Shown: one piece after another, positions 42,201 through 54,000 of the stretch
How positions within the stretch are numbered: position 1 is the first letter of the stretch
How the letters are laid out: each line of letters starts with the position of its first letter
NCBI GenBank assembly: GCA_022414725.1
Contig: CM039462.1
Span: 97,346,963 to 97,410,962, forward strand
From: Microglena sp. YARC
Lineage: Eukaryota; Chlorophyta; Chlorophyceae; Chlamydomonadales; Chlamydomonadaceae
Reading direction: 5' to 3'
DNA: 64,000 nucleotides
Translations under genes and position numbers: made by a program
The notes under the pieces: generated by a model
Told to the model about the DNA's origin: nothing
The model's database searches: none
Seen by the model: the letters and a program-made list of their open reading frames with translations, nothing else

Positions 42201-43996
42201 AACTTGTATAGCTTGCTTCTGGTGCACGCAATGGGTGAGTCATTTGGTATTGCTCAGCCTTGGCATTATTTCGGGCTACATGCGGAGTGAGGTCGGTATG
42301 GCCACGAATTGTCTTGTAACTGCTGGATACCCTAATGTGGGTGTCCATGTGCCCTAACCCTCGCCCACCTTCACACACACACACACACGCCCCCTAACCT
42401 GAGTGTCGCTGTGCCCTAACCTTCACCCCCCCCCACACACACGCCCTAACCTGAGTGTCGCTGCGCCCTAACCCTTACTAGGGGTCGGCAATATGATATC
42501 AGATGATGCCATGTCATCATATGATATCATATGATGCCGGCAGTCTGACTAGGTAACTTTGGCCTGGAGCATCATATGATACGAAATCATTTAATTTGTG
42601 TATGATATCATACTCGTCTTTGGTCAACATCATATGTTTTGCCGTTCCCTAACCCTTACCCACCCCCCACCCCCACCTACACACAAGCCCTAACCTGGGT
42701 GTCACTGACTTCACGATGCTGCCAGCACACAGCCCCACACTCACCACCACCACCCATCCCACCACCACACCTCCTACACACCTCCACCATCCTCACCCCC
42801 TTCCCCTTTGCAGCTGCCCTGTGCTGCCACCTGTATATATGCCCTAACCAGGCTGACAGTCACTTCACTTTGTTGCACACACTAATACCCCACCCACTTC
42901 ACTTAGTTGCCCACTCCAGTACCCCACCCTCTACCCCACACTCTCACCCACCCCACACCCCACACTCTACCCCACCCACTTCACTTAGTTGCCCACACCA
43001 ATACCCCACACTCTCACCCACCCCCCACTCCACCCTCACCCACCTTTGCAGCCGCCCTGTGTCGCCCTTTATATCCACCGAACCAGGCCGTCGATTACTT
43101 CACTTTGTTGCTCTCACCACCACCCCACCCACCTCACACTCTACCCCACCCACTTCAATTAGTTGCCCACACCAATACCCCACACTCTCACCCACCCCCC
43201 ACCCCACCCTCACCCACCTTTGCAGCCGCCTTGTGCCGCCGCCTGTATATCCGCCCTAACCTGGGTGTCGGACACTTCAAGACCGTCTTCGGCGGCCGTA
43301 CCAGGCGCAGAGGTGCTGCCCCCGAGAGGTTCTGCAAGGCTGCTTGTAAGTATTTGTCCTGATGGGTGGGTGGGTGAACTTGTGGGTCGGGTGAGTGAGT
43401 GAGTTTGTGTGCTACATGAGTGTATGAGTTAGTGAGTGGATGTGTGCGTATTTGACTTCTCAAGTCAATTTGGGTGTTATTGTAGTTGTCTTGAATGAAT
43501 AGTTGGCACAAAAAAAACTACCCACCCCTACACTACCCACCCCTACACAAGGGAACCTCCCTTGTGTATCGCCCCTGTAGCTGGCCTGATCCGCTACACT
43601 TCCCAGACTTTGCCTTCATAGAATTAAATGATCACTGTAGCGCTCGACCCTGAACTGTTAACCCCCTAAACCCAAAATCTTGAAATCAAATCTTTAACCC
43701 CTAAAAGCCCTATACTTAAGTGGGGGCTAACTTCCCTAGGACCACCCCACCCCTGCCCCCTTGGTATCGTCCCACCTAGCTAGCCTGTTTCGCGACATCT
43801 TCCAGACCTTACCCACACCCACACCCACTTGGTATCATCCCTTGTAGCTGGCCTGATTCGCCACATCTTCCAGACCTTGGAGACTGTGGGTTTGATGGAG
43901 AAGGGAGCCAACGGCGGCCGTAAGCTGACCTCCTCTGGACAGCGTGACATGGATTTGATTGCTGGACGCTGCGCCCCTGTTGTCCCCGTGTGCTAA
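39270..43996 (+). CDS. RPS19: 40S ribosomal protein S19 (eS19), 6 exons
   Basis: Component of the small cytosolic ribosomal subunit, needed for 18S rRNA maturation. Exons: 39270-39293, 39497-39517 (21-nt microexon), 39814-39866, 40079-40161, 43226-43345, 43848-43996; all GT-AG with matching phases, total 450 nt, 149 aa, the usual family length. Landmarks: [113 protein letters not shown] stop after PVVPVC. The first exon (MESFKPSG, donor GGG|GTGAGC) is the least certain part; it was chosen because phase 0 fits the microexon and the length suits the family. Introns 4 and 5 contain decayed exon-edge copies. A TGTAA, the green-algal polyadenylation signal, lies at 44219-44223. Confidence 0.92.
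40162..42070 (+). repeat. RPS19 intron 4: exon-edge copy and ~110-bp minisatellite
   Basis: 40312-40370 repeats the end of exon 4 with donor (CATTGATGAGGTTTGGGACT, then ACATCAGGGCTGGTGAGT). 40380-40600 holds TTAGGGTGTAGAGTGGAGAA repeats. From 41400 to 42070 a ~110-bp unit (GAGAATGGCGAGGGTAGAGA, TCACTATCATGCATAGGGTG) repeats six to seven times. Confidence 0.85.
42085..42215 (-). repeat. dispersed repeat family R, partial copy with a short conserved frame
   Basis: Minus strand reads [20 protein letters not shown]; the equivalent region at 55389-55505 reads MQRRLRPLKMAESDRQGAT. Shared DNA includes GTCTCGTAACTAACTCGCTT and GATCACTCTC. Confidence 0.65.
42320..43225 (+). repeat. acceptor-edge and internal copies of RPS19 exon 5
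   Basis: TTTGCAGCTGCCCTGTGCTG (42808) and TTTGCAGCCGCCCTGTGTCG (43047) repeat the acceptor and start of exon 5 (TTTGCAGCCGCCTTGTGCCG). Shorter echoes of GCCCTAACCTGGGTGTCG occur near 42325, 42396, 42445 and 42685. CACCCCACACTCTCACCC repeats lie between. 42490-42640 has a separate GATATCATATGATG cluster. Confidence 0.88.
43500..43847 (+). repeat. acceptor-edge copies of RPS19 exon 6
   Basis: CTGTAGCTGGCCTGATCCGC (43575) and CACCTAGCTAGCCTGTTTCG (43772), each followed by a CTTCCAGACTT-like string, precede the true CTTGTAGCTGGCCTGATTCG (43841). The first two break off into CCACCC simple sequence. Confidence 0.88.
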
Positions 43997-45273
43997 ACAT
44001 TCGAAAAATTGCGATGCCCCATGTGAAAGATACAATCTGGGTGGCGACGTAGGTCCTGGATATTAGGACTGCCAGCCTGGCACGTGCCACCCAGGGAGCA
44101 GTTCTCATCAATGCGGCATATATGGAAATGCTCTTTTCGGGCTGTCCTGCGCCACTGTAGGATGCTCCTAGCTAGTCATTTCCCTGATGCCTCACGAGCT
44201 CATTTCTAACCGGAGAATTGTAAAGAGCTGTAGACTGTCCTCTTGGCCTCCTCGTATTCGACTGCTTGGTTTGAATTTGAACTGTCACATGTGAGGGAAA
44301 AAACTCTGGTCTGCTCGCCTTCTTACAATTCCAAGTCCCCCGTTACAGACACACGGGAACCAGGGAGCATATTGAGGGGATATAAGGTGTGTTGACTTGT
44401 CTAGGTCTGGCTTGGTTTGATCTTTTTTTCAGCCTTCAAAACTTGGTCACATGGTCCACCATGATTTATGCAACCACCTGGGCTGATAACACTCCCCACC
44501 AAGTTCCTCAAGCAAGTAACACATTTTGGACCTCAACCCTTATCCAACATAAAACTAAATTCCACATCCTTAAAGCCCGCTGGGGTAGACTGTGGAACCG
44601 TAAACTTGCATTCCGCTGGAAACTCCCTTATATTACCAGCACTCGCCCACCCACGAACTCCCTATGCCCCATTTGCCACACCTGTGAGGACGGAGCGGGC
44701 CACATCCTGGCGGGCTGCACACACCGGACTTTCAAGGGGCTCTATATCAAGAGACATGACGCCGCAGAGCGACTCATCCACAAGGCCATTTGCACCGGAG
44801 CCCTGGGATCCCGCAGAATGATCATGGACGCTGGCAAGGAAGAGGACCTCCCCAGGGGGGTCCTGGGCAAACGTCTCCCTGACTGGTTACGCCCCTCCAC
44901 TATTACTGTAGCGGACTGGCAGAGAATGAGACCTGATCTTGCCGTCCTACCTGACATAGACTCCCCTACCTGTATGTCTGATAAAGAACTCTGGGTTCTA
45001 GAGCTTGGATACTGCTCTGATACCAACCATGCCACCGTACTAAGTTTATCACTAAACACGCCCAGCATGTTGAATTAGTAAATGGCCTCAGATCGGCTGG
45101 ATACCTTGTTCACTACGAAGTTATCACTGTTGGAACAACTGGTACTATTCCAACCTCTTTTTTGACTTCTATGACCACTCTTGGACTTCAGAGATCATGT
45201 GCCCTCAAACTGGCGGATACAGTCCACTCCCACACCATCACTAGCTTTCAGAGTATTTTACAGTGCAGACGCT

Positions 45274-45547
45274 TTATGGAAGCACACCAGGGTTGTCCAA
45301 ACGGACCCCAGGAGTTGCTTCCTGGGACGCACCCAAATGGGTAGGTTGCGTCCAGGGACGCAGCCAATTTCGTAAGTTGCGTCCTGGGACGCAGTAAAGT
45401 TTAAAGGTTGCGTCCCAAAAATTCCTCTTTCCCCCTCCCACAGCAACAGCAGCTTGATGCGTCCCACTGCGTCTCAATTTTTCTCCATGCTTGATGCGTC
45501 CCACTGCGGCCCACTGCGTCTCAATTTTTCTCCATGCTTGATGCGTC

Positions 45548-45578
<31 letters not shown>

Positions 45579-45648
45579 GCTTGGCAACAAAAAATTCATC
45601 CAGCCTTCGCTGCTTGGTAGGAGCATTGGGCGTGCCGCTAGATTGCAT
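45274..45648 (-). pseudogene. truncated N-terminal ORF inside the hAT element
   Basis: The frame starts MQSSGTPNAPTKQRRLDEFF, then VAKP and a run of nine Ala encoded by the CAG tract, and continues through subterminal repeats into the element end. QRRLDEFF fits the QxxLxxFF pattern of PCNA-binding (PIP-box) peptides. Most likely the remaining start of a hAT transposase after internal deletion; no dimerisation or catalytic region remains. Confidence 0.45.
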
Positions 45649-46041
45649 TTTGACGGTTCGAATAATTTTGGAGAGATCGACCAGAACAAATCGATCACAT
45701 CAAAAATTAGACTTTAGACTAGGGTGCTGTTTGAACCCTGCTCATCCACTCAGGGCCTGGGGGCATGTGGGGGATTTTTAGGTTCGAGTCCATTCAAATT
45801 ATGTGGCTGAGAGAGTCCTTTGCGTCCTGCACCACCCACTGAGACACTCTCGAGTCGGACGTATCAGACGCATTGGGGCGCATTGGGACGCATGAGAACG
45901 CAGGGTAATGAAGTGAGACGCAACCAACTTCCAAAACCTGCGTCCCGGACGCAACCAATCTATGAGGCTGCGTCCGGGACGCAACAGACCCTGCCAATGT
46001 TGCGTCCTGGGACGCAAGGACGTGCGTCTTGGACTACCCTG
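45288..46041. mobile_element. non-autonomous hAT transposon (754 bp) with exact 8-bp target duplication
   Basis: Ends are CAGGGTTGTCCAAACG and (inverse) CAGGGTAGTCCAAGACG, typical hAT inverted ends. AAGCACAC flanks it on both sides (45280-45287 and 46042-46049), a perfect 8-bp target duplication. Subterminal regions hold several palindromic GTCCYGGGAC motifs within TTGCGTCCCGGGACGCAAC-like repeats, candidate transposase sites. An internal (CAG)8 lies at 45550-45573. It is too small for a full transposase. Confidence 0.9.
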
Positions 46042-46375
46042 AAGCACACCCCGGGTCGATACCCGGGGACTAGCACACAGACCGTCCCCCCTCTCAGTTT
46101 TTGTCTTACCAGCTGCATTGTGTCGGTGCTTCTCAACCGGGGTGAAAAAAACCCATATTAAGCTGCACTGGCATGATGTGGCTACGGTGCCTGCCGGTCA
46201 GGCATCGGTGGTAATTCTTTTTCCTGAGATGGTCCTACGGTGACTATAGCTAGCTCCGGCTTACGCTATGGTGTCCTTAACTTCACGTCCTGTGAGTAAC
46301 GGTTCTACACGGATGTAACAATTTCAATTTCAATTTCAATGGCTCCACCTAACAATGTGGCCGCTTGCCGTCGGT

Positions 46376-46985
46376 AATGGTTTCTGGTCGCTAGATTTTG
46401 TGTTCTTGGCCGGTGTCCGACAAGGGGATCCACTGTCACCTCTCCTCTTCCTCTTTGCCACGCGAGCACTCCGACACTGGTTGCTGCACATGAATACCAG
46501 TATGGATATTAATCCGGGATCTCCTTGTACGGGCTGCAAATGTGAGGATGATTCTATTGTACTACTGCGTTCCCCTGACCCGGTTCAGGTGCAGGCTTTC
46601 CTGACCTGACTTAGGATTCCATACAATGATTGGAGTTCAGATCAAACTTGGGGTTCCATCAAATAACGGATGACGAGGAGCATGCTGCTCGTCTACGCAA
46701 AGCGCAGTGACTTGGCACGTGATAGGGACCATAGCCTTTTAGAAGCGGACTAGCGTAGACTGGTTACATCTGGATAGAGCTACGTATATGGTAAATATTT
46801 AAGAGAGGAAGGAAGCGTGGGGTAATGACCACGCTTATCGTACTTTAGTAGCCACCTTATATGGCAGTACAACTAGTATCACAACAGTGGATGCAGCCCA
46901 TTCCAAACAAAACATGTTTGCTACCTACTTTGACTTCTCCTCCGACTTCAACATGGTGGACCACGACAAGCTGCTCCAAACTATT
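46376..46985 (+). pseudogene. scrambled LINE reverse-transcriptase fragments
   Basis: 46400-46610 reads GVRQGDPLSPLLFLFATRAL and later CEDDSIVLL, equivalents of the RT GxxQGxxLSP and YADD boxes with the tyrosine lost. 46920-46985 reads YFDFSSDFNMVDHDKLLQT, the earlier FDFSxAFDxVxH box. The order is reversed relative to a real RT, so two decayed pieces are present. Stops separate them. Confidence 0.65.
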
Positions 46986-47162
46986 TGCTAAGTCCCGCTG
47001 ACACGGGCCTGGGTACTATTGAGGCCGATTTGCTGCCATACCCAGTACCATACTAGCTTTCTAAGGGAGACCCACCTCCTTGCTAGCTAGGATAGGGTCC
47101 TCTAGTCTCAAGAAGCAACCAACACCCAGACAAGGTCTGCTCTCTGGGATGTCAACCTCACT

Positions 47163-47640
47163 TCACTTGATCTCTAGAGTCACCAGCTGCGAAGTTTTGT
47201 CCCATCCCAGTTTAGCTCCACCCTTGATGAAACTCTTGTACGTGGAGTAGGTGAAATCCGCAGGGGGTCCAGTATAGTCGGAGCAACAATATGACAGAGA
47301 GATCTCCACTGATAAGTCGATGGGGACCCCGCTGATCGACTTCGGCGACGTCGTGCTGAGCGGATACCTTTTCTGCGAGGGGATTGCAGCTGGCCGCGCT
47401 GCAGTCACCCACGAAGCACCACCGGAATTATACTCATACGCATTGAAGCCGCCCACAGAAACGCTCAAATAGTTGTAAGCATCACATGGCTTCGCGTCTG
47501 GCGAATCACAGACATACTCAGCTGTATATATTTGTGCAGCGGGCTTCACAGGAGCAGCTCGAACTGCAAAATCAGGCAGATGTCGGCTGTTCAGGGATTG
47601 GTTTGCATTTGCATGGCTCCGTGTGAAGCCTAAAAACACA
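47163..47640 (-). CDS. unknown protein, probable last exon(s)
   Basis: From a TTTTTAG acceptor near 47629 the frame runs about 150 codons to a TAG-proximal stop at 47163. It contains IYTAEYVCDSPDAKPCDAYN, LSVSVGGFNAYEYNSGGASW and IDLSVEISLSYCCSDYTGPP, ending TSQLVTLEIK. Paired Cys residues and alternating beta-type pattern suggest a small extracellular or lumenal beta domain. No family recognised. The upstream coding part (47650-47760) is unclear. LINE debris lies beside it, so it could also belong to a mobile element. Confidence 0.4.
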
Positions 47641-47769
47641 AATTTTAAATGCAAAGCTTGTGATTTGGCACTGGGTACTCGTTCTGTTTATTATTTTGTT
47701 TATCATTGCGATACTTGTGATGAGAGCACCGTGTTTATAAGTAGGGCACATCATGTAAACATATGATAT

Positions 47770-48640
47770 TCCAACTTGCTTAAGAGGTACGTAGGGATGA
47801 GGGGAAGCTAGCCCGGGGGTAGGGTTTTTAGGTTTTGGGTTCAGGGTTCAGGGTTTAGTAGGATACGTCTTAACATTGAAAGTCACATTTAAGGCACTAA
47901 AAGTTGAAGGTACAAACTCTTACAATTCTACACAAATACGAATACAAATGGAAGCCTAATAAATTAAAGCCTAGGGCTATTAAAGCCAATTAAAAACTTT
48001 CTGTTTTTTAGGTACATCAGCAATTCTTAATTAAAAAATGCTGGTGTACCTCGAATACAAAAAGGTTTTTAATTGGCTTTTTGGCTTTAAACATGCGGCA
48101 ATTTCTCAGAGAGGAATTGCAACGGCTGCTGGTAAAACTAAAGCCTATGTTTTTTTAATTAAAAGGTCTGCCCCTTCATTATATCCCCTCAATATCTGCG
48201 ATTCAGCCAAACGTGCCTCCCCCTGACCCACCAAGCATGGACAAGGCCGAGAGCAGCAGAAGCGTGGCAATATATTTGAGCATGGTGTATCAGAATAAGC
48301 TTCAGAGTCAATCTGCGGGGTGGGGTAGGGGGGTGGGGGGGCTTTGGCGTGTAAACATATTGTCAGTGCGGTGGGTTCATCCATCCAGGCGAGCAGATAG
48401 ATCATTCATCCATCTAGGCTATTGGGTGAGTTTTTGAAACGTGTAACGACCATGATGAAGCAAATCATGACGGCTTTGGCTTAATAAAGCTTAAAGGGCC
48501 CTGTACAAACTGGATAGGCAAGGGAGACGCGTATCCTCGGCGAAAAAAATATAGTTGTGTTTCCAACACACATACAAATCGGAATATGCATCCTAATTTG
48601 CATTTGAATATGCATCCTAATGCATCCTAACACTCAACAC
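47770..48640. other. spacer, no gene fixed
   Basis: Contains GGGTTCAGGGTTCAGGGTTT (47838-47858), telomere-like, and an inverted pair around 47985-48075 (AATTAAAAACTTTCTG and AAAAAGGTTTTTAATT). Nothing coding supported. Confidence 0.4.
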
Positions 48641-48645
48641 CTACA

Positions 48646-49107
48646 CTCACACTCACACTCACACTCACACTCACACTCACACTCACACTCACACTCACAC
48701 CTACACTCACACTCACACTCACACTCACACTCACACTCACACTCACACTCACACTCACACTCACACTCACACTCACACTCACACTCACACTCACACTCAC
48801 ACTCACACTCACACTCACACACTCACACTCACACTCACACTCACACTCACACTCACACTCACACTCACACTCACACACTCACACTCACACTCACACTCAC
48901 ACTCACACTCACACTCACACTCACACTCACACACTCACACTCACACTCACACTCGCACTCACACACTCACACTCGCCCTCGCCCTCGCCCTCGCACTCGC
49001 ACTCACACTCACACTCACACTCACACTCACACTCACACTCACACTCACACTCACACTCACACTCACACTCACACTCACACTCACTCACACTCACACTCAC
49101 ACTCACA
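48646..49107 (+). repeat. hexanucleotide (CACACT)n array, ~460 bp
   Basis: About 75 units of ACTCAC/CACACT, with a central GC variant (CTCGCCCTCGCCCTCGC, 48970-48990). Frames read His-Ser or Cys-Glu repeats in all phases and are artefacts. Confidence 0.95.
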
Positions 49108-49109
49108 TT

Positions 49110-51083
49110 GCATCTATCCTCCTATAGAAGCAATTCCAATCGCGTAGTAGAAGGAAAGGTACACGCATGACGCATCGCTTTCAAGAACAGTTATTGTCAT
49201 CACTGCTGTTTTTCCACGATGTTTGTGTTACCGGTAGTGAACGGACTGAACAAAGAAATTTTGTTCCAAAGCTCGGGCGTTCCCGGGCGTTATAAGTTAA
49301 ACCGGGGGACTAGTCACCTGGCGTTCCACAGCCGAGACCTACCTGTAACCTTCGACAACCGTTCAACGACATTAAGGCTCCACTCACCAGGTCTTCAAGT
49401 CTCGAGATGGAGATCCGTTGGAGATGGATAGATACGTCCTCCGATCGAGAAGATGTATTTATTTCGGGCTTTGGAATTCTTGGATGGAGAGTGGCAGGAC
49501 AGGCCGGTCGCTTAGGTTCTGCGGGGGTTTCTGAAAATAACCGTCCGAAAATAAATAGAACCAATCAAATGCTTTCATTTTCGGCAGCATTTATCAATAA
49601 ATCAATACATCAATTAGGTTCACATTCCCAGAAATGCTAGTCTTAACTCAAGTATCCTTGTGTACCGGTATTAAGGGATACCAACTGCCGGAACGGTACG
49701 AATCGTTCACGTCTAGGCTGGCCCCAAGCATGCAATACCTTGTAAACATTCCATGGCATCAACCAGACCTCTGACTGGTCTCATTTTGTGTGCATCAAAT
49801 TCTTATAAACTAAGCCAATCTACATATATGCATTGCTTAACAGTACAGGCACGTTCAATACTGCTCACAAATAATGAACCCTGCAAATTTCTTATTTTTC
49901 GTTTCTTAGTACTCAACAATGCTACAACATCCATCGATTCAATGCAATTAAATTAAATCAAATTAAATCCAATCAAATTCGAATAAATACAATTCAAATA
50001 AATTAAATGCATTCAATTCACGCACATGCATTTCAATTTGCCGTCTCAGTGAAAAGTCTGGCCTATCTGTGATACCCACTTTGTGAAACAAATGAGCATT
50101 GAGCTCTAGCTTGCGACTGTGCCGCACCCACTGAAAAAATGGAAGACTAGATGCAAAAAGAATTAAGAATTCGATAGGAAAATAAATGAGTGAAAAAACG
50201 AAAATACGGAAAAGAGAATTACAAAAAACTATGCAATGTTCCAGACCATAATCCGGACCTTTTGTTTTGAGTCAGATTTTGGTCCTGACCAAAATCGATT
50301 TTGTAGTGTAGCCACGTCGATTTGGGTGGAAAGTAGAATCGTCAAAAATCGGACAAAAATCGGCCGAATCAAAAGCAGTGTGACGGACCTCTGAACCAGA
50401 GCTCTTAACCAAATGACCGAATGAAAAAAGAGAAACAAGTCACGTAGGTCAAAACGGTAGAAAGCCTATATACTTCCTAGCCTAGGGAAGTTCAAAACGT
50501 ACGTGTTTACGTGACACAGTCCGAAAATACGCACTCCAGACCAGAAGGGTGCAAGCGTGTTTTCACGCGCATTTTGACAGGGACGTGCGTGTTTTCACGT
50601 ACAATTGAGAGTGTGTTTGAGGGCGTCTAAGGGCGTGTCTCCACGTAAATTTGTTTTCACATACATTTACTACATCTGTGGGCGCCGACATGGCCGGGGA
50701 CACATAGAGAGACAAACGGGTGCGCACGAGGGGCTCCGCGAAAAATGAGGCAACTCATGCGGAAATTTGTACCACTCTGGGCATCCTTCTCCAGCCCCTA
50801 GTACGATGGCGTACCACCTCCGACACGGCACGGTCAGCTCCTCAAATCTCACCCAGCTTAGTCCAGCTAGGGGGAGCTAGGGCCGACACTGAAGACCTAC
50901 CACCCGTTTCATTTGGATTTACCAGCCTTGCCGTTCATGACCACAGAATCTGAACCTCTGAAACCTCCGGAACCATAAGAATTCGAGGCTCAATTTACGA
51001 TCATCGTAATCATCCCTGATCAGACAACCCAATTGACCCACCCACCCACGCACCACCCACGCACCACCCACGCACCTCCCACG
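49110..51083. other. intergenic region upstream of the DUF4079 gene
   Basis: No convincing exon. Features seen: AATTAAATTAAATCAAATT repeats (49945-50010); repeats of CGTGTTTTCACGTAC-like strings (50500-50650); a CACCACCCACG triplication ending just before the ATG at 51084. The promoter and 5' UTR of the DUF4079 gene must lie near the right end. Confidence 0.5.
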
Positions 51084-54000
51084 ATGCTCCAGAAGACCTC
51101 TACCAGCTTGTCCCGCCCCTGCACCAGGGCCGTGCCCTCCTGTCGGTCGGTGGTGCTGTGCCAGGCCGTTAACAAGCCGGTCGTGAAGTCCGTCAAGGTC
51201 GAGGATGCTGCCGATGCTGCCTCTCCCCTGCGATCCGCATCTATGGCTGCCTTTGCCTTCGCCGCTCCCATGCTCATGTCCGTCAACGACGCCATGGCTG
51301 CCGGAGGTGAACTCGGCATCTTGGAGGGACGGACTGCAGCTCTGGTGAGTTGCAATTGTCTCGATGCTCATCCTGGACAGGTGTTTGAACTCTCCCATCC
51401 GCTTAGTACGATCCCTGCTCTCCGTGGGTATCGCTCTTGGTGACTTGGAATTAGAAGACGGTGAGCAGCCCTGAGTTGGCTGGAAAACCGTGTAACCATC
51501 TAATCCATTCTTGATGATCTTCTACTTAACTGTCCTGGGGTAACCACAGTTAACCCAGTGCAGGCTGACAATTGTCAGAGAGCCTGCCATACCCTTCCAC
51601 TCCTCAATATGGCACTGTTTTTCTTTTCGGTTACCAGCACCAGTTTCTAAGCAGCTCCTTGAGACTGCCACTGGGCCAAACCCAAAGATTCCAGGAGCAC
51701 GGGAAAGCTGACGGTATCAGCTTCCTGGTGCCTAGGTTACTTAAGATTTTGATGCAGAAAGAGCACAGGGAGCTGTCTAGAAGCTGCTACTCAAAGATGA
51801 AAATAATAACTTTTGATGCAGACCCTTTCCCCATGTACCTTGTCATACCCCACAGTCGGCATGTGCAGGGTACATTGATGACCCAAACGAAACAGACCAA
51901 ACCCAAAATTAAACAAAACCCAAAATAAAACACGGAAGAAAACAAGACCCCAAACCTGCAAAAAAAAAAGAATCATGTGTTAGCACCCTTATCTAGCATG
52001 TAAACCATGTCCTCATGCACAGTGTCATACCGTGGGCAGGTGTAGCTTCCATTGTCGATCCCAAACCAAAACCAACCCCCAAACAAAACACAAAGGAAAA
52101 CACAATATAACAAAATCCTGAACTGAACAAAACCCAAAACAAGACATGTGTGGACACCCTTACCTAGCCCGTAAACTATGTCCCCATGCACTGTGTCATA
52201 CTGTGGGCATGTGTAGCTTACATTGTCAACCCCAACCCCAAACCAAACCCAAAAGAAAACACAAAAGAAAACACAAAATATAACAAAATCCTGAACTAAT
52301 CAAAACCCCAAAGAAGACATGTGTGGACACCCTTACCTAGCCTGTAAACCATGTCCCCATGCACTGTGTCATACCGGAGTCATGTGCAGCTTACATTGAC
52401 AACCCCAAACCCAAACCCAAAACATAGACAAAACACAAAAGAAAACGCTCAAGAAAACAAAATCCTGAACTAAACAAAATCCAAAACAAGAGATGTGTGG
52501 ACACCCGTACCTAGCATGAAAACTATGTCCCCATGCACCGTGTCGTACCCCACAGTGGGCATGCGCAGCTCAAATTGACAGCCCCAAATCAAACCCAAAA
52601 CTAAACAAATCCCGAAATAAATCACAAAAAAACTAAACCCCAGACTAAACAAAACACAAAACACGACATGTGTGGAGACCCGTGCCTTGCATTGCATGTA
52701 AGTCAGTTCCCTATGCACCGTGTCATACCGTGGGCATGTCCAGCTTACATTGACAACCCCAAACCCAAAACAAAACACAAAAGAAAACAACATCCCAAAC
52801 TAAACAATATCCAAAGCAAGACATGCGTGGACACCCTTACCTAGCATGGAAACCATTTCCCCATGCACCGTGTCATACAGCGGGCATGTGCAGCTTACAT
52901 GACAAACCAAAACCAAAACGAAAACAAAACACAAAAGAAAACACTATAGAAAACAAAATCTTGAATTAAACACAACACAAAAGAAGACGTGTGTGGGCAC
53001 TCTTACCTTGCATGAAAACCATGTCCCCATGCAGCGTGTCATACCCCACAGTGGGCTTGTGAAGCTCAAATTGACAAACCCAAATCAAACCCAAAACTAA
53101 ACAAAACCCTAAACGCCAGACAAGACAGAACTAAACTAAACAAAACAAAACACAAAACAAAACATGTGCCAACACCCTTGCATGTCATGTTAATCATGTC
53201 CCCTTGTACCTTGTCCCACAGTGAGCATGTGCAGCTCACATTGACAACCCCAAATCAAACCCAAAAGTAAATAAAACCCAAACTAAACTGAAAACAAAAC
53301 AAAGCAAAACAACCCCAAAACAAAACACGGAACTAAACACAAAAGAATAAAAAGAACCCAAACTAACAAAATCCCCAAAACAAGACATGTATGGACACCC
53401 TTGCCTGGCATGTAAACCCTATGCCCATGCATGTTGTCATCCCCCACCGTGGGTATGTGCAGGTAACATTGATAAACTCAAAACCAAACTCTCAACTGAA
53501 CAACATACAACTAATTAAAACCCCAAAATAAAACATGTGTTGACACCCTTGCCTACCATGTTAACCTTGTCCCCATGTTTCTTGTCATACCCCACAGTGG
53601 GCATGTGCACCTCAAATTGATAATCCCAAATGAAAACAAAACAAACCAAGCCCCAAACTAAAAAACCCAAACCAAAACACATGTTGAAACACAAGATAAA
53701 ACACAAAACTAAACAAAACAGAGCCTAAAACAAGACATTTGTGGACACACTTGCCAAGCAAGTAAACGCTGTCCCTGTGTTCCTTGTCTTACCATACAGT
53801 GGGCATGAGCAGCTCACATCGTCCAAACCCAAACCAAATCCAAACTGAAAACTAAACAAAACCTAAAACAAAACAAATCAAGAAGCCAAATCAAAGCACA
53901 ATACAAAACGTACAACAAAACTCAAAATAAAATATAGCCCTAAACTAAACAGAACCAAACAAGGCATGTGTGGACACCCGTGTCTAGCATGTAAACCCTG

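Larger units (their letters stand above)
44389..46072 (+). pseudogene. 3' part of a LINE (non-LTR) ORF2, split by a hAT element
   Basis: The frame reads KARWGRLWNRKLAFRWKLPY, then CPICHTCEDGAGHILAGCTH (C-x2-C...H...C cluster near 44665-44722) and LYIKRHDAAERLIHKAI, matching the region downstream of reverse transcriptase in algal LINEs. One base is missing near 45040; after it the frame continues KHAQHVELVNGLRSAGYLVH to RRFMEAH at 45287, where the hAT begins. After the hAT it resumes PGSIPGD with TAG at 46070-46072. A GATGTAACAATTTCAATTTC tail at 46313-46339 is the likely LINE 3' end. Truncated at the 5' side. Confidence 0.7.

Noticed and set aside
42490..42640. GATATCATATGATG cluster as a regulatory operator
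   Set aside because: Short palindromic repeats within an intron, with no partner gene or spacing that supports a binding-site role.
48620..49147. HSHSHS / CECECE repeat 'proteins'
   Set aside because: Hexanucleotide array; open in every phase.
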